A stretch of DNA of 64,000 nucleotides. Source: Eubacterium saphenum ATCC 49989. GTDB taxonomy: Bacteria; Bacillota; Clostridia; Peptostreptococcales; Anaerovoracaceae. The notes under the pieces are model-generated. The model worked only from the letters and a program-made list of their open reading frames with translations, did not search any database and was not told where the DNA came from. Position 1 is the first letter of the stretch; every line of letters starts with the position of its first letter. Made by a program: the position numbers and the translations under genes. Where the stretch lies: contig GG688422.1 in assembly GCA_000161975.1 (NCBI GenBank), forward strand, positions 989,824 through 1,053,823, given 5' to 3'. This document shows, piece by piece, positions 17,201-25,103 of this stretch.

Positions 17201-19986
17201 ATCCTACAAAGGAAGACAGTAAATTTTTAGGTTGGGCTACAGGTAAAAATGCTGACAAATCTGACTTTGATGAAAATACTACGGTAAGCAGTGATATTAC
17301 CGTATATTCTGCATGGAAGGGATTTGAGTTTTCTTTAAATAGCGCAGGAAATGTAAAGGCAAAGATAGGCATTGACGGTAATATGACCATAAGTGCAGTA
17401 GATCCTGTAGGTGATAAAAACATAGAACGTGAGAAGTGGATGGATATGGTAAAGGACACAGGAGGCAAGAATTTAAACTGGGGAAGTTCATCATTTACAG
17501 GAAATATTATAGTTAATGACGAGGTATATTTACCGAAGGATAGCTCGCTCATGTTCAATTATTTTAAGGGTAATTTAATAGGAGCTGAAAAACTCAATAC
17601 ATCAAAGGTAACCAATATGAGGAGTATGTTCGGCGGAGCCACATCAGTAAACCCTGATGTATCAAAGTGGGACACATCAAAGGTGGTTAATATGAGCGCA
17701 ATGTTTCAAGGCGCAACATCAGCTGACCCTGATGTATCGAAGTGGGACACAGCAAATGTAACAAATATGAGCTACATGATGGCAGGTACGGTATCAGCAA
17801 ACCCTAATGTTTCTGATTGGAATACGTCTAAAGTCGTAACAATGTTCGGCATGTTTGAAAATGCAAAGGCGGTAAACCCCGATGTATCGAAATGGAAAAC
17901 GTCAAGCGCAACTAATATGAGCGCGGTATTTAAAGGAGCTACATCGGCAAATCCCGATGTATCGAATTGGGATACATCAAAAGTAACTCTTATGAGCTAT
18001 ATGTTCTACAAGGCAACATCAGCAAGTCCTGACGTATCAAAGTGGAACACTTCAAATGCTACAAAAATGTATGCTATGTTTAAGGAGAGCGGAATTAAAG
18101 AGGCGGATCTCAGCAAATGGGACATCAGTAAAGTCACATCAACAGGAAATATGTTTGATAAATGTGCTAACTTTGAATACATCAAGACTCCTAAGGGGCT
18201 TAAAACGACTGTATCCGATGCCGATAAGGATTTTAAGGTAGTAAAGTTAAAGACAGGCAGTGAAGTTACAGTCGAGCATGAATCCATAAATTTAAATTCA
18301 AGCTTTACTGTTAATGGCAATGGTGATAAAGATACGGCATATAATATTTATCGTAAAGATACGCATGTGGGCATAACGTTTGATAAAAACGGCGGAGATA
18401 CGTCAGCTTTTAGAAACCATGAGATCGCAGGGAAGGGCAAAAGCATAAAGGATTCTAAAGGCAGTTTACCTGAAATCGAGCCTCAGAAAATAGGTTATAG
18501 ATTCACAGGGTGGGCTAAGAGCAAAACGGCCGCTGTGCCCGGATACGACTCAGGCAGTCCTGTATATTCAGACAAAACGGTATATGCGGTGTATGAAGAT
18601 ATGAATGAAGTTACAAAGGTAACAATCAAGTACACTGATGTAGGCATGGATGAGGATGAAGTCATAGAAGATGTACCTGTTGGAAAGCCTATCGGAAGCA
18701 AGCTTGACGGGCATGAAAGATATAGAGAAGGTTATAGGTTCCTCGGATATTCCAAGATGCAAAATGCAGATAAGCCTGACTTCTTTAAAAAGAGCATAGT
18801 AACTAATAACTTGGTGCTATATCCTGTATACAAGGAGATAGGAACAGTTGATAAGGCAAAGGTAGCTTTTAAGCTTAATGACGGAACTGATGGAAGCCTT
18901 AAGACTCAAGAGGTTACTAGATATGAATCTCTAGGGAATAAGATGCCTGAGAAGGACAAGGTGCTGGCAAGAGACGGATATCTATTCACAGGCTGGGCTA
19001 AGAGTAAGGCGGCTAAGTATCCTGACTTCTTTAGAGGCACAACGGTTAAGGGAGATATGACGGTATATGCTATATGGAAGAGCCTATACGATGAAAAGCT
19101 CGGTCAGGCGGTACTTAAGGTAGCTGCTAAGGCTAAGGGCTATGAGCTTACGATAGAGCCGCCTAAGGCAAACCTACACACGGGATTCGATGTCTTTAGA
19201 AGCGAGAAGAAGGACTTTAAGCCAAGCAAGGACAACAAGATAGCGACAGTAGATAGGAATACTTTGAAGTATCAAGATGATAAGGCTGATAACGCTAAGG
19301 CATACTACTATGCGGTGAGACCTATAGATGAAGACGGAAGCTACAACGGCACTAAGGTGACATTCATAGGTAAGCTGTCTGACAAGGTTCTTGCAGCGCC
19401 GCTTCCAAAGGACAAGGGCGTAACGGCTACAGTAGCAGGCAAGGGAGCTGTAAGTCTTGAGTTTAACAAGACAATAGCTGCAGCTAAGTACAAGGTAAAG
19501 GTGACAGCACCTTACGATAAGAAGTTCAAGACTATAGAAAGATTTGTAGAGGCCGGTAAGCTTGCAGCGGCAGGTGGCAATAAGGTTAAGGCAAACTTAA
19601 CAGGACTTCCAATGGGTAAGTTTCTCGCATTCAAGCTTGAAGCTCTAGAGGCTGATAACAACAAGCTGGTTGAGTACGGTAACAGCTTTGCATTCATGCT
19701 TGGAGCAGTTGATAAGCTCAGCTTAAAGGTGAATAAGAAGAAGAGAGTACTTAACATCAAGTTTAAGGCTATGAAGGGCGTAAACGGCTATGAGGCTAAG
19801 ATAGTTATAGGCGGTAAGGTTAAGACCATAAAGCTTAAGAAGGGCAAGAAGAAGCTTAGAGGCTTTATAGTTGGAAGCATCAAGTTACCTAAGAAGAAGG
19901 GCAATTACACGTTTACGATAAGAGCGTTTAAGAAGATAGGTAAGCTCAAGTACTACGGTCAGACGGTAACCAAGGTGTTCAAGTAG
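14290..19986 (+). CDS. BspA/DUF285 surface protein, three super-modules (1898 aa)
   Basis: Third paralogue. The signal peptide covers residues 1-39 (CVWILSIMLVVTGMAPSFAS). A basic linker with YSSYYKNLRRSSSNS resembles that of the second protein. Three super-modules open near residues 199, 656 and 1013, each with the LNSxGNV and IERxKWIDMV segments, DUF285 repeats of 25 residues, and a B-repeat. From about residue 1330 the sequence is almost the second protein's for 166 residues (gene conversion tract), then continues with the shared B-repeat and fibronectin III-like C-terminus ending YYGQTVTKVFK. The ATG follows GGGAGG. Only 105 bases without a terminator separate it from the second gene, so read-through is likely. 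A shared terminator follows at 20084. Confidence 0.85.
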   Translation: MKSFNSSNKNTGEAGIAYRACVWILSIMLVVTGMAPSFASNAKAGNGEVSGATKVATKTTGASKASEKDIAKKDADFKNKSADSKVKSVNSKEKANTFRPRIITKKQVIALKKQAAASAQNAVYSFYSSYYKNLRRSSSNSQNPKSKINSNTSLKSKVASSIQQRVRSLKLQKIKEGKRVSKDGEGKKDKFNKRGDRTFDLNSSGNVKAEVDDEGNGTITIGVLNSADDRNIEREKWIAMVKALGGENLNWKQSSFKGNIHVASEVYLPEDSSNMFRWFQGNVIGADKLNTSKVNNMNYMFADAPLVNPDVSNWDISKVKHVSCLFAFARSANPDVSKWNVSNLTSTQMIFQGATSANPDVSDWNVSNVVNMWGMFENATSANPDVSKWKVSKVTLFWSMFQGATSAKPDVSKWDVSSATNMQKMFEGATSANPDVSKWKTSNVTTMRMMFKGASSANPDVSNWDVSKVNDMTEMFVGSGIGEVDLRRWDMRSAPGCYNMFLRCNNLEFIKTPRGFKTNSVQAWRVHSHFKVVRLKKGKEAEVEHESADLNIGLGGLDINSSGDKDTAYNIYRKYKYAGVTFDKNNADTSAFRNHEIVEKGKSIKDAKVELPKELPEMEKHKCFGWAKSKTAAVPDFDENTIVSSDTNVYAVMRKNLFSLNSADNVRTKVGNDGNMTISVEDLTDDRNIERDKWIDMVKELGGAENLDWENSIFTGNIKVDNEVYLPELCTYMFLRFKGNLIGADKLNTSKVTDMRSMFMGAKSVNPDVSNWDMSKVTRIWSMFDGAESANPDVSKWNTSKVVDMDEVFKGARSANPDVSNWDVSKARDMSGLFKGSAVKTVNLSKWEVDTSVTADKNKTKDMFESCANLEYLKTPEGLKTNVSGADGDFKIVRLKKGSAAVTEENGKNLNDKYEINKAGGYAIYHIYKKDKYAGVVFDKNGGDEEGWINHEIAYKGKTIKASNGSLPMKNPTKEDSKFLGWATGKNADKSDFDENTTVSSDITVYSAWKGFEFSLNSAGNVKAKIGIDGNMTISAVDPVGDKNIEREKWMDMVKDTGGKNLNWGSSSFTGNIIVNDEVYLPKDSSLMFNYFKGNLIGAEKLNTSKVTNMRSMFGGATSVNPDVSKWDTSKVVNMSAMFQGATSADPDVSKWDTANVTNMSYMMAGTVSANPNVSDWNTSKVVTMFGMFENAKAVNPDVSKWKTSSATNMSAVFKGATSANPDVSNWDTSKVTLMSYMFYKATSASPDVSKWNTSNATKMYAMFKESGIKEADLSKWDISKVTSTGNMFDKCANFEYIKTPKGLKTTVSDADKDFKVVKLKTGSEVTVEHESINLNSSFTVNGNGDKDTAYNIYRKDTHVGITFDKNGGDTSAFRNHEIAGKGKSIKDSKGSLPEIEPQKIGYRFTGWAKSKTAAVPGYDSGSPVYSDKTVYAVYEDMNEVTKVTIKYTDVGMDEDEVIEDVPVGKPIGSKLDGHERYREGYRFLGYSKMQNADKPDFFKKSIVTNNLVLYPVYKEIGTVDKAKVAFKLNDGTDGSLKTQEVTRYESLGNKMPEKDKVLARDGYLFTGWAKSKAAKYPDFFRGTTVKGDMTVYAIWKSLYDEKLGQAVLKVAAKAKGYELTIEPPKANLHTGFDVFRSEKKDFKPSKDNKIATVDRNTLKYQDDKADNAKAYYYAVRPIDEDGSYNGTKVTFIGKLSDKVLAAPLPKDKGVTATVAGKGAVSLEFNKTIAAAKYKVKVTAPYDKKFKTIERFVEAGKLAAAGGNKVKANLTGLPMGKFLAFKLEALEADNNKLVEYGNSFAFMLGAVDKLSLKVNKKKRVLNIKFKAMKGVNGYEAKIVIGGKVKTIKLKKGKKKLRGFIVGSIKLPKKKGNYTFTIRAFKKIGKLKYYGQTVTKVFK
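18287..18785 (+). repeat. gene conversion tract, copy in the third surface gene
   Basis: Partner of 12488-12986: 499 aligned bases, three differences, no gaps. It encodes the last super-module's B-repeat and the beginning of the common C-terminal region. Confidence 0.93.
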
Positions 19987-20083
19987 GTACTAAGGTGGCT
20001 GGATGATAATGAAGACGGTCAGATTTAAGAATGTTGGTTGCACCGTTAAACTCAGATAGTTGGCATAATGCTAAATTTTCAAG

Positions 20084-20107
20084 AAAGCTCCCTCATGGGA
20101 GCTTTTT
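20084..20107 (+). terminator. intrinsic terminator after the third surface protein gene
   Basis: AAAGCTCCC and GGGAGCTTT pair around TCAT, followed by a short T-run. It matches the terminator of the first paralogue. A second hairpin, CCGCAG-CGTACA-CTGCGG, follows at 20113-20130. Confidence 0.88.
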
Positions 20108-20252
20108 ACATTCCGCAGCGTACACTGCGGTGAATTTGGATTGCATTTTTGTTTGGGGTTTTGCGGTGTACAATTTTATGTATTTTTGGTTATGAGACGG
20201 GTGGTTTTGCTGTATAATTAGAAATGTAGTGAGAAGGGTAAGGAGGTATCCA

Positions 20253-21332
20253 ATGAATAGGTATCCGAGGCTTGTAATCAATGCAGAAGCGATAGAGCAT
20301 AATACAAGGCTTGTGCAGCAGTTGTGCAGGGACAACGGTATCATGCTTTCCGTAGTTACGAAGGGGTTCAGTTCGATGCCGAAGCTCGTATCGAGCATTT
20401 CTAAAATCAATCCGATATTTTCAGATTCGAGGATAGAGACGATAAAACAAATGCGTGAAGCGGGAATAAACGGGCACATTACCCTTATAAGAAGCCCTAT
20501 GATGAGTGAGGCGGAAGATGTCATAAACAACTGTAATATGAGCTTCCATGTGGATAAAGCTGTACTTAAGCATTTTGATGAAGTCGCAGGGAGGCTTTCA
20601 AAAAAGCACGACGTGCTACTTATGTGCGACGTTGGAGACCTTAGAGAAGGCCCGTTTTATGATGAAGAAGTAATAGAACTTGCAGAATATATAGAAAATG
20701 ACCTCTCTAATTTGTACCTTGCGGGGCTCGGTACGGAATTTGCCTGCTACGGTTCCATAAGACCTACCCCTAAAAACTTAGGTGTGCTCAGCGACAGGGC
20801 GACTGCTATAGAAGAAAAAATCGGAAGAAAGCTAAAATATATCTCGGGAGGCGGTACCAGTTCGCTCGCGCTTGTAGTGCAGGGTAAAATGCCTGAAAAG
20901 ATAAACCACCTGAGAGTGGGTGAAGGTATAAACATAGGCAGGGAAATGGGTGAAATTTGGAACGCACCCCTCGAGGGCATAAGGCATGATGTATTTACGC
21001 TTGAAGCCGAGGTTACGGAGACCAGAAAGAAGCCGACATACCCTATAGGCGAATTCGCCGTGGATGCATTCGGGCAGGAGCCTGAATATGTGGACAGGGG
21101 CGATAGGACGAGAGCCATAGTAGCTTTGGGCAAAAAGGATGTGTTCGATCCACACCAGCTCATCCCTACCGTTGAAGGCATAGATTTCCTTGGTGGCAGC
21201 AGCGATATTACGATTATAGACATTGAAGATTGTAAGGAGGAAATAAAAGCCGGAGATATATTAAAATTCGGACTTCGCTATCCTACGATGTTATTTTCAA
21301 GCGTTACGGATGTATACAAGGTATATGAATAG
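20253..21332 (+). CDS. alanine/ornithine racemase family PLP enzyme
   Basis: The 359 residues have the N-terminal PLP-barrel pattern of the alanine racemase-like family related to YhfX and clostridial ornithine racemase (Orr). LVINAEAIEHNTRLV is followed by VTKGFSS, whose lysine (about residue 39) should bind PLP. CDVGDLREGP, GLGTEFACYG and SGGGTSSLALV follow in the order seen in that group. Orr interconverts L- and D-ornithine in Stickland-type ornithine fermentation; another amino acid substrate is equally possible. The ATG at 20253 follows AAGGAGG and is preferred over an upstream GTG at 20229. A TATAAT lies at 20213. No ornithine aminomutase genes are nearby, so the substrate is not fixed by context. 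Confidence 0.75.
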   Translation: MNRYPRLVINAEAIEHNTRLVQQLCRDNGIMLSVVTKGFSSMPKLVSSISKINPIFSDSRIETIKQMREAGINGHITLIRSPMMSEAEDVINNCNMSFHVDKAVLKHFDEVAGRLSKKHDVLLMCDVGDLREGPFYDEEVIELAEYIENDLSNLYLAGLGTEFACYGSIRPTPKNLGVLSDRATAIEEKIGRKLKYISGGGTSSLALVVQGKMPEKINHLRVGEGINIGREMGEIWNAPLEGIRHDVFTLEAEVTETRKKPTYPIGEFAVDAFGQEPEYVDRGDRTRAIVALGKKDVFDPHQLIPTVEGIDFLGGSSDITIIDIEDCKEEIKAGDILKFGLRYPTMLFSSVTDVYKVYE

Positions 21333-21348
21333 GCAGGAAGAACGGTAG

Positions 21349-22842
21349 ATGGCGGAAATATCTTGGGATGCAATAAGTACATTTATAGGTGAGAGATTTA
21401 CGATAGTATTGCTGTGCCTTAATTTTGTGGTGGCGCTTACTATAATTTTTCTTGAGCGGCGAAATCCTTCAGCAACGCTTGCATGGATAATGATACTCAT
21501 ATTGCTTCCCGTATTTGGTATAATCATCTATATTTTTTTAGGGCAAAATTTCACAAAGGCAAAGATGTTTCGCATGAGCAAAAGCGAGCAAATGGTCACG
21601 ACAAACAGTCTGCTCAACCAAAAACAAGCTATGGATGAGGGGACTTTTGATTATGCGAGCAAAGAAGGTGCAAAGTGGAAAGACCTCGTGATGTTTAACC
21701 ATAACTATGCTGCAGCCTATTATACAAAGGATAACGAAGTAGAGATATTTTCAGACGGCAGGGAGTTTTTTAAAAAATATGTAGATGACATCAGGAAGGC
21801 TAAGAAGAGCATTAAGGTGCAGTATTTCATAGTCAAAAGCGATTTCTTCGGCAAGTATATACTTAATGAACTGGTCGAGAAGGCAAAGGAAGGCGTAGAA
21901 GTACGATTTTTGATGGATGCACTCGGAAGCCGTACAATGACCGCAGGAAGACTTAAGGAATTTGAAGAAGCAGGTGGGAAGTATGCACTCTTTTTCCCTC
22001 CGAGATTTAAATATTTGACGCTTAAATTAAATTACAGAAATCATAGAAAGGTAACCATAATAGATGAAAAAATAGGCTATACGGGCGGATTTAACGTAGC
22101 TAAGGAATACATAGGAAAGAAGAAAAAGTTCGGCTACTGGCGAGATACGCACCTAAGAATAGAGGGTGATGCCGTAAATGATCTTAACATCAGATTTTTA
22201 CTGGATTGGAGGTTCGCTTCGCATGAGAAGGTGGATATAGAACCAGTAAAGTTATTTAAGCCCGATAAAGTGCATAAAAATGAAATGGGCAGGGGCGCAG
22301 CCATGCAGGTGGTATCGAGCGGACCGGATACTGCGAAGCAGGAAATCAAGGCGGCTTTTATGAAGATAATCGCCAATGCAAAAAAATACATCTATATTCA
22401 AACACCATACTTCGTACTTGATGAAAGCCTTAAGGATGCTCTCACCATCGCAGCTCACAGCGGGGTGGATGTCAAGGTCATGATACCTGAAATTTCAGAT
22501 CACATGTTTGTAAAGTCCGCAAACAGGGCATATGCAGGAGATATACTTGAAGCGTCGGGTTCTGTATATGTGTATCGAAAGGGATTTTTGCATGCCAAGA
22601 TGCTCGTTGCGGACGATGAAGTAGTAACTTTTGGCTCATCAAATTTCGATAAGAGAAGTTTTAAGCTTAATTTCGAGACAAATGTGGTAGTATATGATGA
22701 AAACGTAGCAAAGCGTGCACGTGAATTGTTTGAAAAAGATGAGGAAGCCTCAGAGAAAATCGATTATGAAACGTTTAAAGAAAGACCGAACTATTACAAG
22801 ATGAAGGAAAGCATAACGATATTAATATCCGATTTACTGTAG
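21349..22842 (+). CDS. cls: cardiolipin synthase
   Basis: This 497-residue membrane-bound phospholipase D-type enzyme joins two phosphatidylglycerols into cardiolipin and glycerol. Two N-terminal membrane segments (about residues 15-65, FTIVLLCLNFVVALTIIF and WIMILILLPVFGIIIYIFL) precede two PLD domains. Both HKD motifs are intact: NHRKVTIIDEKIGYTGGFN (about 228) and FLHAKMLVADDEVVTFGSSN (about 409). Length and order are typical of Firmicutes Cls. The ATG at 21349 lies 16 bases after the racemase stop, so the genes are probably co-transcribed. Confidence 0.93.
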   Translation: MAEISWDAISTFIGERFTIVLLCLNFVVALTIIFLERRNPSATLAWIMILILLPVFGIIIYIFLGQNFTKAKMFRMSKSEQMVTTNSLLNQKQAMDEGTFDYASKEGAKWKDLVMFNHNYAAAYYTKDNEVEIFSDGREFFKKYVDDIRKAKKSIKVQYFIVKSDFFGKYILNELVEKAKEGVEVRFLMDALGSRTMTAGRLKEFEEAGGKYALFFPPRFKYLTLKLNYRNHRKVTIIDEKIGYTGGFNVAKEYIGKKKKFGYWRDTHLRIEGDAVNDLNIRFLLDWRFASHEKVDIEPVKLFKPDKVHKNEMGRGAAMQVVSSGPDTAKQEIKAAFMKIIANAKKYIYIQTPYFVLDESLKDALTIAAHSGVDVKVMIPEISDHMFVKSANRAYAGDILEASGSVYVYRKGFLHAKMLVADDEVVTFGSSNFDKRSFKLNFETNVVVYDENVAKRARELFEKDEEASEKIDYETFKERPNYYKMKESITILISDLL

Positions 22843-22871
22843 CTTCTAAATTGTATGAAAAGGAGAAAAAA

Positions 22872-23606
22872 TTGAGAAAGAATATTGGGCTTTGGGTATT
22901 CATCGCATTTGCATTATATCTTACGTTTGCAAATTTAAGCGGAGTAGGGCTTGTAGAGTGGATATTGCAGAGACTGTACATGATCCCCGGAATAGTTATA
23001 GGGCTCTCGCTTCATGAGTTCGGACATGCGTTCGTTGCAGATAGGCTGGGAGATCCCACACCGAGAAGAGCCGGAAGGGTGACTACAAATCCGTTAGCAC
23101 ATACGGACCCTAGAGGGATGCTGCTTCTTCTCTTTGCAGGTTTCGGCTGGGGTATACCCGTGGGTATAAACTCAATGTATTTTAAAAACAGAAAGCGGGG
23201 AGAAATCATGGTGGGCTTTGCAGGCGTTACCATGAATCTCATCATTGCTATAGTTACAGCCTTTGTCATGGCAGTGCTTACCAAGGTGACTCCGGAATTC
23301 AACCTATCCTTGCTGTATCAAGGTAGTGGGCTCGTTTACATAATATTCCAAGTGCTGTACAGGGTAATGTTTATCAATGTGGTATTGATGGTCTTTAACC
23401 TGCTTCCTATTCCTCCGCTTGACGGATTTGGGATAATCACGGCAATATTCAATCTTGAAAGGTGGCAATATTTTGAAGAATTCTATCGTTCGGGGCTATT
23501 TATAATTTTGATCCTTATTATAACGGGCATGCTTGATAGGATATTGATGCCGCTTATCACGTTGATACTTACGCCTTTGATATACATTATGCAAATCTTT
23601 TCATAG
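22872..23606 (+). CDS. site-2 protease family (M50) membrane metalloprotease
   Basis: The 244-residue multi-pass protein carries the zinc motif HEFGH near residue 48 (in GLSLHEFGHAFVADRLG) and the downstream NLLPIPPLDGFGI (about 176-188) that supplies the third zinc ligand in the M50 family. Five or so membrane segments are visible. It belongs to the short Rip/YwhC-like group without a PDZ domain. Such enzymes cut membrane proteins within the bilayer; the substrate here is unknown. I place the start at TTG 22872, seven bases after AGGAG. An in-frame TTG at 22851 is less well supported. It follows cls after 29 bases. Confidence 0.87.
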   Translation: MRKNIGLWVFIAFALYLTFANLSGVGLVEWILQRLYMIPGIVIGLSLHEFGHAFVADRLGDPTPRRAGRVTTNPLAHTDPRGMLLLLFAGFGWGIPVGINSMYFKNRKRGEIMVGFAGVTMNLIIAIVTAFVMAVLTKVTPEFNLSLLYQGSGLVYIIFQVLYRVMFINVVLMVFNLLPIPPLDGFGIITAIFNLERWQYFEEFYRSGLFIILILIITGMLDRILMPLITLILTPLIYIMQIFS

Positions 23607-23801
23607 TCTATGAGATTGAACAAGTTCTCATTTGTTGATTTAGCTGATTTTATGCTCCTTGATGAGTGCCTCGCAGAGTGAAAGGTTAAGAGTTTTCCGT
23701 TAACTTAGCTACATTTTTATTTTTAAATAATGGAAGCTTCGGCATCTTCATATGCAAATAATGTAAACCTCAAAAAAATGACGAATACTGTCGATTATAA
23801 A

Positions 23802-23833
23802 AATGCCACCAATAACGGTGGTATTATTTTTTT
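23802..23833 (+). terminator. intrinsic terminator abutting the next ribosome binding site
   Basis: AATGCCACC and GGTGGTATT (one G-T pair) enclose AATAAC and are followed by ATTTTTTT. The T-run ends three bases before TAGGAGG of the next gene. It may simply end the upstream operon or act as an attenuator for the gene at 23846. Confidence 0.8.
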
Positions 23834-23845
23834 GTAGGAGGAAGC

Positions 23846-24490
23846 ATGTTTGACTTAAGACTGGTAGAAGACGGCAGTAATAGAAATGTGGTCTTTGGAT
23901 TGGGGCTTACTAAGGTTCCCGATATGGATCTTGTAGGTAGGCTTAAAAGGGGAATTAGAGGACTTCTCAAGGTGCAAGCGGAAGACATAGATGAAGGCGT
24001 TATAGTTTATTCCATAGCCCATAGAATTCAGCTGTCTCAGATGTTGAGCGCAGGTGTGAGCGAGAAAACGTTTATGTTGTGTTTTTCCGGTATCCTGCGT
24101 ACCATGAGAAGGCTCGAAATTTCAGGACTTGATCTCTCGAATCTGGTGATAGATCCGAAGTTTATATTTTTTGATGTGAAGGAAAGACAGTATGAAATGA
24201 TAATGCTTCCTATAAAGAATTCACATATGGATAGGAGTATAGGCAGCAAGTTGCTATTGCTCATAGGCAGCGCTAAGTTTATAGGTCCGGTAGACAGGAT
24301 AGCGAAGGTTGCAAAGGCTATAAGCGCAGAGGAAACGGATGTATCCAAGATGCTCATAACGCTTAGAAATTCAGGAGACGGCAGACCTATTAAAACGCAT
24401 GTAGATGAAGTAAAACCTGTTGATGACGGCGCAGAAGTTAAAGTGGACTTTGAACCGAATATAATAATAGAATTTAAGGAGGAGGGATGA
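23846..24490 (+). CDS. DUF6382-like protein without FHA domain
   Basis: A 214-residue soluble protein. Its pattern (ILRTMRRLEISGLDLSNLVI then DPKFIFFDVKERQYEMIMLP) resembles the DUF6382 domain normally found in front of an FHA domain in Firmicutes, with its short helical stretch, the LVIDPKFIF strand and a closing residue block. Here no phosphothreonine-binding FHA domain follows; the protein ends in an acidic tail (IIIEFKEEG). The ATG follows TAGGAGGAAGC. Its stop overlaps the start of the next gene by four bases (ATGA), so the two are translationally coupled. The family call is by eye and moderate; the biological role is unknown. Confidence 0.6.
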   Translation: MFDLRLVEDGSNRNVVFGLGLTKVPDMDLVGRLKRGIRGLLKVQAEDIDEGVIVYSIAHRIQLSQMLSAGVSEKTFMLCFSGILRTMRRLEISGLDLSNLVIDPKFIFFDVKERQYEMIMLPIKNSHMDRSIGSKLLLLIGSAKFIGPVDRIAKVAKAISAEETDVSKMLITLRNSGDGRPIKTHVDEVKPVDDGAEVKVDFEPNIIIEFKEEG

Positions 24491-25098
24491 GCGACAAGTA
24501 TAGAGCCGCATTCGCAGTTTGCAGCGGTGTGCTTTGCAGCCTGCTCTGCTTTGAATTTTCAGGGATTACGTATGGAGGGAATTCCTACAACATAGCGGAT
24601 GCTGTGAACATGGCTAGGAAGGGGGATGAGTTTTTTCAAGAAGGTGCAAAAAAGGTGGGCATCGTCATGATATCCATACTTGCCGGTTTAGGTATCGTGC
24701 TGCTGCTTTCAGGTTCAGTCTATAATTTTTTAAGAAAGAGGTATGAGAATGTAATAGCAAGCACCTATTTATTCGAACTCTTCGGCATGATATCCGGAAT
24801 TCTCATAATATCAAATGCGTTTTCAAACTACAGAGGATATTCGTTCCATGTTTCAAATGTCATGTATTTAGTGATGTTGCTTTCCGTCGTTACGAGTTTC
24901 ATCATAAAGGCGGATGTAGGTAAACCATGTAAAAAAGCAGAAAATATAAATGAAGTAGAGCCCTTACCCGCTACGATGAATGAAGACTCGGTTTTAAATG
25001 AGTATGTGACAGAGGCAGAGGAAAACACTGTAAAAATATGCATAAATTGCTTTTCAACATACGATGGTAAACTACCCGGTTGTCCTCGCTGTAAATGA
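24487..25098 (+). CDS. membrane protein with C-terminal zinc ribbon
   Basis: The 203-residue protein is not recognised as a named family. The first hydrophobic segment (AAFAVCSGVLCSLLCFEFSG) could be a signal anchor. Three more follow (VGIVMISILAGLGIVLLLSG, LFELFGMISGILIISNAF, and VMYLVMLLSVVTSFII), then an acidic cytoplasmic tail. It ends with CINCFSTYDGKLPGCPRCK, a C-x2-C...C-x2-C zinc ribbon at the extreme C-terminus. It overlaps the DUF6382-like gene by four bases, so the two products probably work together at the membrane, but no function can be assigned. Confidence 0.75.
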   Translation: MSDKYRAAFAVCSGVLCSLLCFEFSGITYGGNSYNIADAVNMARKGDEFFQEGAKKVGIVMISILAGLGIVLLLSGSVYNFLRKRYENVIASTYLFELFGMISGILIISNAFSNYRGYSFHVSNVMYLVMLLSVVTSFIIKADVGKPCKKAENINEVEPLPATMNEDSVLNEYVTEAEENTVKICINCFSTYDGKLPGCPRCK

Positions 25099-25103
25099 AG
25101 TGA

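Noticed and set aside
20229..20252. GTG at 20229 as start of the racemase
   Set aside because: ATG 20253 has a perfect AAGGAGG site and matches the family start.
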